A DNA stretch of 6,844 nucleotides from Spirochaetaceae bacterium (GTDB lineage Bacteria; Spirochaetota; Spirochaetia; Treponematales; Breznakiellaceae). The translations under genes and the position numbers were made by a program. Location of the stretch: positions 1-6,844 of the forward strand of contig JAITHM010000100.1 in NCBI GenBank assembly GCA_031279965.1, written 5' to 3'. Under the pieces are notes generated by a model. The model worked only from the letters and a program-made list of their open reading frames with translations. It did no database searches and was not told the origin of the DNA. The number at the start of each line of letters is the position of its first letter. The first letter of the stretch is position 1. This document shows positions 6,417 through 6,844 of the stretch, piece after piece.

Positions 6417-6844
6417 TTAACCTAGAAAAACTTGTCCGTTTTCGTCAACTGCAAGTATTGTCTTACATTCGGAACAGCGAAACCGTCCAGCTTTGGTAGC
6501 TTTTAATTTTTTGCCACAAATAGGGCAGTCAAAAATCCGCGGGAAAGATGCACTGTAGGGCATCTTTGCTTTGCCTTCAAAAAAGCTCACTGCATCTTCC
6601 ATATTATCCCGAATATTGAAGAATTGAGAAAAGCCTAAAAGCTGGAAAACTTCAAAAACTTTGGGTTGTACATCAAAAAGAACAAGATCGCCGCCTGCTG
6701 ATTTGACCATTTTAAGGAAGGTAGTAAACGATCCAATTCCTGTAGACGAAACATAGTTTAACCCGCTACAGTTAAAAATCAATTTAATAAAACCCGCATC
6801 AACAGCTCTTGTTGTTCTCTTTTGAAAAGATGCTGAATTGTAGG
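6417..6844 (-). CDS. STAS-domain (anti-sigma factor antagonist-like) protein with C-terminal zinc ribbon, 5' truncated by window
   Basis: The frame is open to the right edge, giving 141 visible residues; the first codons lie beyond 6844. No ATG is visible in the upstream part, and a TTG at 6782 is internal to the domain (KLIFNCSG), so it is not the start. The STAS core includes LIFNCSGLNYVSSTGIGSF (visible 21-39), equivalent to the SpoIIAA/RsbV motif DSSG/DSTG. Ser33 aligns with the phosphorylated Ser, while Ser32 replaces the usual Asp. The remaining STAS helices and strands (to about residue 90) include LVLFDVQPKVFEVFQLLG. A tail of about 40 residues carries CPIC (106-109) and CSEC (123-126), a four-Cys zinc ribbon. 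STAS proteins of this kind are phosphorylated by an anti-sigma kinase and dephosphorylated by PP2C phosphatases such as the one at 1-752. The zinc ribbon may bind a protein or nucleic acid (inference). pspA follows after 4 bp. Confidence 0.88.
   Translation of the reverse strand, partial: YNSASFQKRTTRAVDAGFIKLIFNCSGLNYVSSTGIGSFTTFLKMVKSAGGDLVLFDVQPKVFEVFQLLGFSQFFNIRDNMEDAVSFFEGKAKMPYSASFPRIFDCPICGKKLKATKAGRFRCSECKTILAVDENGQVFLG

Noticed and set aside
6413..6423. AGGTTTAACCT palindrome between the STAS gene and pspA
   Set aside because: Only five base pairs around one base, and it coincides with the stop codon and pspA ribosome site; too short to call an operator.
6780..6782. TTG at 6780-6782 as start of the STAS protein
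   Set aside because: The frame stays open to the window edge and the residues upstream (AVDAGFIK) fit the STAS fold, so the gene is simply cut by the window.

Overview
The window looks like spirochaete DNA, most likely from a Treponema-type organism. This is an inference from the gene set and domain architectures: an RsbU-type phosphatase with a long insert, a NadD-YqeK fusion, a long PRPP synthase with a central insertion, and a STAS protein with a zinc-ribbon tail next to a PspA homologue. Base composition is moderate (GC in the mid-40s by eye). The window is almost entirely protein-coding. I see no tRNA, rRNA, CRISPR array, insertion sequence or phage gene, and no abrupt change in composition.

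Layout. On the plus strand, positions 1-752 hold the 3' part of a SpoIIE/RsbU-like PP2C serine phosphatase whose start lies before the window. Everything from 754 to the right edge is on the minus strand and looks like one operon. Its transcription order is: STAS-domain protein with zinc ribbon (5' end beyond the right edge), pspA, prs, an M20 peptidase, hslV, a CYTH-domain protein, and a nadD-yqeK fusion. Junctions are 4, 97, 10, 24, 13 and 10 bp. The operon and the phosphatase gene converge with one base between their stop codons.

How the genes may work together. The STAS protein and the phosphatase are the two classic halves of a partner-switching module: a PP2C phosphatase dephosphorylates a STAS antagonist to release a regulator. 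Both lie in this window, at opposite ends and on opposite strands, but a direct link is inference. PspA and HslV are membrane- and protein-stress functions. Prs makes PRPP, needed among other things to form nicotinate mononucleotide. NadD adenylylates that product, and the fused YqeK-type HD domain is of a family that cleaves Ap4A. CYTH proteins act on triphosphates or make cAMP. The operon therefore mixes stress control with nucleotide and NAD metabolism.

The most unusual points are the STAS-zinc-ribbon architecture beside pspA, the insert in the phosphatase, the enzyme fusion, the PRPP synthase with an insertion and a Gly in its PRPP loop, and hslV without an adjacent hslU. No promoter or convincing intrinsic terminator could be identified; the operon promoter should lie beyond 6844.
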